A DNA stretch of 44,798 bases from contig BJHS01000016.1 of NCBI GenBank assembly GCA_014193315.1, positions 1 to 44,798 on the forward strand, in the 5' to 3' direction. The first letter of the stretch is position 1; each line of letters begins with the position of its first letter. This DNA is from Verrucomicrobiota bacterium (lineage in GTDB: Bacteria > Verrucomicrobiota > Verrucomicrobiia > Opitutales > UBA953). The notes beneath the pieces were generated by a model. The model made no database searches. It was given only the letters and a program-made list of their open reading frames with translations, and was not told where the DNA came from. A program made the translations under genes and the position numbers. Shown here in pieces: positions 41,801 to 44,798 of the stretch.

Positions 41801-42256
41801 TTACTTGGACTCCTTGGCTTCCTTCTCGTACTCGGCCGCGGTCCACATGGTCTTACGGTCGGCGTACTTCTGCTTGATGGCGGTGACTTCGGCCTCGGTC
41901 ACGGTCGGGCCGGTATTGCCCCAGCTATTGTTCACGTAGGTGACGACGTCGGCGATGTCCTTGTCGGTCACGCCCGAGACCGGCGGCATCACGCTGTTGT
42001 AGGTGACGCCCTTGACGGTGACCGGACCCATCATCCCGTTGGTGATGTTGCGAACGGCGATCGAGGCGCCCTTGGCGATCCACTCGGAGCCGGCGAGGGG
42101 CGGGAACACGGGCGGCAGGCCCAGGCCGGTCGGCAGGTGGCAGGCGATGCAAGTGCGCGAGTAGACGGCTTTGCCGCGCTCCATGGTGGCGGCGTCGGGC
42201 GCGGACTGGGCGGCGGCGACGAGGGTGGACAGGGCGAGAAGCGGGAGGAAACGCAT
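41801..42256 (-). CDS. Class I cytochrome c, exported
   Basis: The ATG at 42256 gives 151 residues with a signal peptide (MRFLPLLALSTLVAAAQSAP). The haem site is CIACH at 36-40, in RGKAVYSRTCIACHLPTGLGLPPVFPPLAGSEW, and the axial methionine is in YNSVMPPVSGVTDKDIADVVTYVNNSW. It is a small periplasmic electron carrier. It ends 25-91 bp before eboA on the same strand with no terminator visible, so it may head the same transcript. Confidence 0.9.
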   Translation of the reverse strand: MRFLPLLALSTLVAAAQSAPDAATMERGKAVYSRTCIACHLPTGLGLPPVFPPLAGSEWIAKGASIAVRNITNGMMGPVTVKGVTYNSVMPPVSGVTDKDIADVVTYVNNSWGNTGPTVTEAEVTAIKQKYADRKTMWTAAEYEKEAKESK

Positions 42257-42483
42257 GGCAGGAGGATGTACCCCCAAGGAGGCGACTTTCCCGGCGACCT
42301 CAACCCGAACTTGCGGCCCGGCTCGGGCATTAGCCCGCCCCACCCGGCACATAAGCCGAGCCCGCCACCCGGCCTCAACGGTTGATTACGACAAATCGCC
42401 GATCTAGCCAACGCGCCCAAACCTGCATCCTGACCTTGTTTTATTTAGTCGACCTCACGTTATGGCGGCGGAATAATGGTTGT

Positions 42484-43230
42484 ATGAAAACGACCGGGGC
42501 CCACGAGACTTGGCTTCGCCAGCTCCAGGTGCGCAGCTTGCGCTCGGTCTTCGACCACCTGCCCGGCGTCATGTTCTTCGCCAAGGACCTCGAGGGTCGT
42601 TTCACCATGGCCAACCTCGCCTTCGCCCAACGTTGCGGGTGCAAGGACGAAGCCGCCCTGCTCGGCAAGACGGACGCGGACATCTTCCCCCCCGAGCTGG
42701 TCGCGGCCTTCCGCAAGAAGGACCTCCAGATCGTCGAGACCGGCCAGCCCGTCCCCCGGATCATCGAGCTCTTCCCCAACGAGGTCGGCGACCATGTCTG
42801 GTACGAGACGACCAAGCTGCCAATCTTCGACCTCGACGGCCGCCCCTGCGGCGTCTGCGGCACGGTCCGTAGTTATGAAGGGACCAAGGCCATCCTAGAG
42901 CCCTTCCTCCAAGTCGAGGCCGCCGCCGAGTTCATCAAGGACAACCTTACGGAGAGCCTGCACATCGCCAAATTAGCCAAGCTGACCGGCCTTTCCGTCC
43001 GCCAGTTCGAGCGTAAGTTCCACAAGGCCTACCAGGTCAGCCCGCGCGCCTACCTCGTGCGCATGAGGGTGGCGGCCGCCTCCGACCTACTCCGTTCGAC
43101 CAGCCTACGGCCCTCGGAAGTCGCCACGCGGACCGGGTTCTACGACGCCAGCGACTTCTCCCGCCAGTTCCGCCGGGCCATGAAGCTCAGCCCGACCGAG
43201 TTCCGCCGGCTGCACGGGCCGGGCCGTTAG
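42484..43230 (+). CDS. PAS-domain AraC-family transcriptional regulator
   Basis: The ATG at 42484 gives 248 residues; the frame extends upstream but without conserved sequence. An N-terminal PAS domain (about 20-125: SVFDHLPGVMFFAKDLEGRFTMANLAFAQRCGCKDEAALLGKTDADIFPPE, later IFDLDGRPCGVCGTVRSY) is followed by a double helix-turn-helix AraC domain (about 150-245: LTESLHIAKLAKLTGLSVRQFERKFHKAYQVSPRAYL, then EVATRTGFYDASDFSRQFRRAMKLSPTEFRRLH). The PAS domain presumably senses a small ligand. It lies directly upstream of an MFS gene on the same strand and may control it. Confidence 0.92.
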   Translation: MKTTGAHETWLRQLQVRSLRSVFDHLPGVMFFAKDLEGRFTMANLAFAQRCGCKDEAALLGKTDADIFPPELVAAFRKKDLQIVETGQPVPRIIELFPNEVGDHVWYETTKLPIFDLDGRPCGVCGTVRSYEGTKAILEPFLQVEAAAEFIKDNLTESLHIAKLAKLTGLSVRQFERKFHKAYQVSPRAYLVRMRVAAASDLLRSTSLRPSEVATRTGFYDASDFSRQFRRAMKLSPTEFRRLHGPGR

Positions 43231-43283
43231 GCCCCGGCCCCCATCGGGTTAAATGCCCGAAAACTGCGATTTGCCTTCTCGAC

Positions 43284-43327
43284 AGATGGGGGTTGATGGG
43301 TTTTATTCACACCCGTACCCCCCATCT
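43284..43327 (+). promoter_or_regulatory. Inverted repeat upstream of the MFS transporter start
   Basis: AGATGGGGG (43284-43292) pairs perfectly with CCCCCATCT (43319-43327), with a nested GGGT/ACCC pair in the loop. The repeat ends 6 bp before the ATG, so it could be an operator for the neighbouring AraC regulator or an mRNA hairpin hiding the ribosome-binding region. Confidence 0.6.
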
Positions 43328-43333
43328 CTACCC

Positions 43334-44798
43334 ATGAGCACACAAGAAAACAAACCGGATATGGCCCTCTTTTGGGGCTGTTTCATCGCCCTGATCACCA
43401 CGGCGTTCGCGTTCATCACGCGCGCGTTCCTGGTGAACGACCCCAGCCTCTGGCCCAAGACCTTCGGTCTGGATAATGTCCAGGCCCAGGAGCTCTTCGG
43501 CGCCGGCATCTGGCCGTTCGCGATCTCCATCATCGTCTTCTCCCTGATCATCGACCGCATCGGCTACAAGACCGCCATGTGGTTCTCGGCCATCTGCTAC
43601 GCCGGCTACGCGGTCCTGGCGCTCAAGGCCCACGGCGTGATCACCGCCGACCCCAACGCCAAGAAGGAAGCGTTCAACCTGCTCTACTGGGGTTCCGTCG
43701 TCCTCGGCCTCGGCAACGGCACCGTGGAAGCCTACATCAACCCGGTCGTCGCCACCATGTTCAACAAGGACAAGGCCAAGTGGCTCAACATCCTGCACGC
43801 CGCCTGGCCGGGTGGTCTCGTGATCGGCGGTCTCCTCACCCTCGCCCTCGGTGGTTATGCCCACCAGGACTGGCGCATCCTCGTCTACATCATCGCCGCT
43901 CCGGCCGTGGTCTACGTCGCCATGCTCTCCCGCGCGGTCTTCCCGCCCAATGAGCGCGTCGCCGCCGGCACCACCTACCGCGAGATGCTCGCCGAATTCG
44001 GCATCCTCGGCGCCGCCATCGCCAGCTACCTGATCACCGCCCAGCTCGCCCAGGTCTTCGCCTGGAGCGCCGCCATCCAGTGGTCCGTGTTCGCCGTCAT
44101 GGTCGTCGCCTTCGGCGCCTACAGCCGCTCCCTCGGCCGCGGCATCCTGGTGTTCCTCTGCCTCGTCATGATCCCGCTCGCCACGACCGAGCTCGGCACC
44201 GACGGCGCGATCTCCGGCATCATGGAGAAGCCGATGGCCGCCATCGGTGGCAACGGCCTCTGGGTGCTCATCTACACCTCGGCCATCATGATGGTGCTGC
44301 GCTTCTTCGCCGGCTCCATCGTCAGCCGCATCTCCCCGCTCGGCCTCCTCGCCGGCTCCGCGGTCCTGGCCATCGTAGGCCTCTATAGCCTGGCCGTCGC
44401 GACCAGCCTCGTCGTGATCTTCATCGCCGCCACGATCTACGCCTTCGGCAAGACCTTCTTCTGGCCCACCACCCTCGCGGTGGTGTCCGAGCAGACCCCG
44501 AAGGGCGGCGCGCTCACCCTGAACGCGATCGGCGGCATCGGCATGCTCGCCGTCGGCATCCTCGGCGGCCCGGTCATCGGCGCCATCACCGAGAAGACCG
44601 CCGAGACCGCGATCGTCGCGCAGACCGACGCCGCGACCTACGCCAAGGTCTCCAAGGACGGCAGCTACGTCCTCGGCAGCTACAAGGCCATCGACGCCGA
44701 GAAGGTCGCCAACCTCGCCAAGACCGACAAGGCCGCGGCCGAGAAGATCACCGCGGCCCGCGAAGGCGCGAACCAGGGCGCCCTGGCGAAGATCGCCA
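43334..44798 (+). CDS. MFS transporter (3' end outside window)
   Basis: Open from the ATG at 43334 (MSTQENKPDMALFWGCFIALIT) to the right edge, at least 488 codons. At least ten hydrophobic segments are present; typical MFS stretches are LLYWGSVVLGLGNGTVEAYINPVV, ILHAAWPGGLVIGGLLTLALGG and FFAGSIVSRISPLGLLAGS. A soluble Lys/Ala-rich loop follows after about residue 415 (IVAQTDAATYAKVSKDGSYVLGSYKAIDAEK), unusual in length. The neighbours suggest sugar uptake, but the substrate cannot be read from sequence. An inverted repeat lies just before the start codon. Confidence 0.88.
   Translation, partial: MSTQENKPDMALFWGCFIALITTAFAFITRAFLVNDPSLWPKTFGLDNVQAQELFGAGIWPFAISIIVFSLIIDRIGYKTAMWFSAICYAGYAVLALKAHGVITADPNAKKEAFNLLYWGSVVLGLGNGTVEAYINPVVATMFNKDKAKWLNILHAAWPGGLVIGGLLTLALGGYAHQDWRILVYIIAAPAVVYVAMLSRAVFPPNERVAAGTTYREMLAEFGILGAAIASYLITAQLAQVFAWSAAIQWSVFAVMVVAFGAYSRSLGRGILVFLCLVMIPLATTELGTDGAISGIMEKPMAAIGGNGLWVLIYTSAIMMVLRFFAGSIVSRISPLGLLAGSAVLAIVGLYSLAVATSLVVIFIAATIYAFGKTFFWPTTLAVVSEQTPKGGALTLNAIGGIGMLAVGILGGPVIGAITEKTAETAIVAQTDAATYAKVSKDGSYVLGSYKAIDAEKVANLAKTDKAAAEKITAAREGANQGALAKIA

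Overview
The window is high-GC bacterial DNA with tightly packed genes on both strands. The gene content points to the phylum Verrucomicrobiota, probably an Opitutae-like lineage. The main markers are a DUF1552/DUF1592 pair, a 'PVC-type' haem-binding CxxCH protein of about 1,000 residues, ThuA and DUF1080 proteins, a DUF4380-type lipoprotein and many secreted proteins. There is no rRNA, CRISPR array, prophage or intact insertion sequence. One tRNA (Gln, anticodon CTG) and one strong 6S RNA candidate are present.

Layout. 1-2.6 kb: a minus-strand sugar cassette (sugar epimerase/isomerase, DUF1080, ThuA), with a terminator before thuA; thuA runs off the left edge. 2.7-6.5 kb: a membrane-bound YdjM/DUF457-like protein overlapping a GH16 glucanase, then a secreted protein, a TonB-type protein and SixA. 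6.6-8.8 kb: a D-alanyl-D-alanine carboxypeptidase gene broken by two adjacent lesions, then recA behind a GAAC-N4-GTTC SOS box and followed by a terminator. 8.8-14.3 kb: an SGNH hydrolase, a 6S RNA gene followed by inverted arrays of a 7-bp tandem repeat, and the DUF1592-DUF1552 operon. 14.3-17.8 kb: radC, carbonic anhydrase, two Ala/Pro/Lys-rich small secreted proteins separated by a gene-free stretch with 8-bp-period repeats, and a lipoprotein. 18-26.8 kb: housekeeping genes (ftsK with a HAD phosphatase, prfA, tcdA, tatD, purC, marC). 26.8-30.2 kb: a Tat-exported phosphoesterase, a REP-like perfect palindrome, a VCBS/FG-GAP protein coupled to a DUF4380-type lipoprotein, and tRNA-Gln. 30.4-32.7 kb: an orphan AbrB/MazE-type regulator whose promoter overlaps a perfect operator palindrome, a LysR regulator, and a divergent CarF-type plasmalogen desaturase with a 61-residue membrane protein. 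32.7-42.3 kb: a minus-strand run containing what reads as a complete ebo metabolite-traffic cluster (order A-B-E-C-D-F), preceded by a c-type cytochrome and followed by the PVC haem-binding protein. 42.5 kb to the end: a PAS-AraC regulator and an MFS transporter that runs off the right edge, with a hairpin just before its start codon.

How the parts fit: much of the window serves a polysaccharide- and sugar-degrading life with an elaborate periplasm (GH16, DUF1080, ThuA, SGNH, VCBS, TonB, haem proteins). The least ordinary parts are the ebo cluster embedded among haem proteins, the CarF desaturase, the 6S RNA with its adjoining inverted heptamer arrays, and the doubly broken carboxypeptidase gene. 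All identifications rest on reading motifs by eye; no database search was possible.
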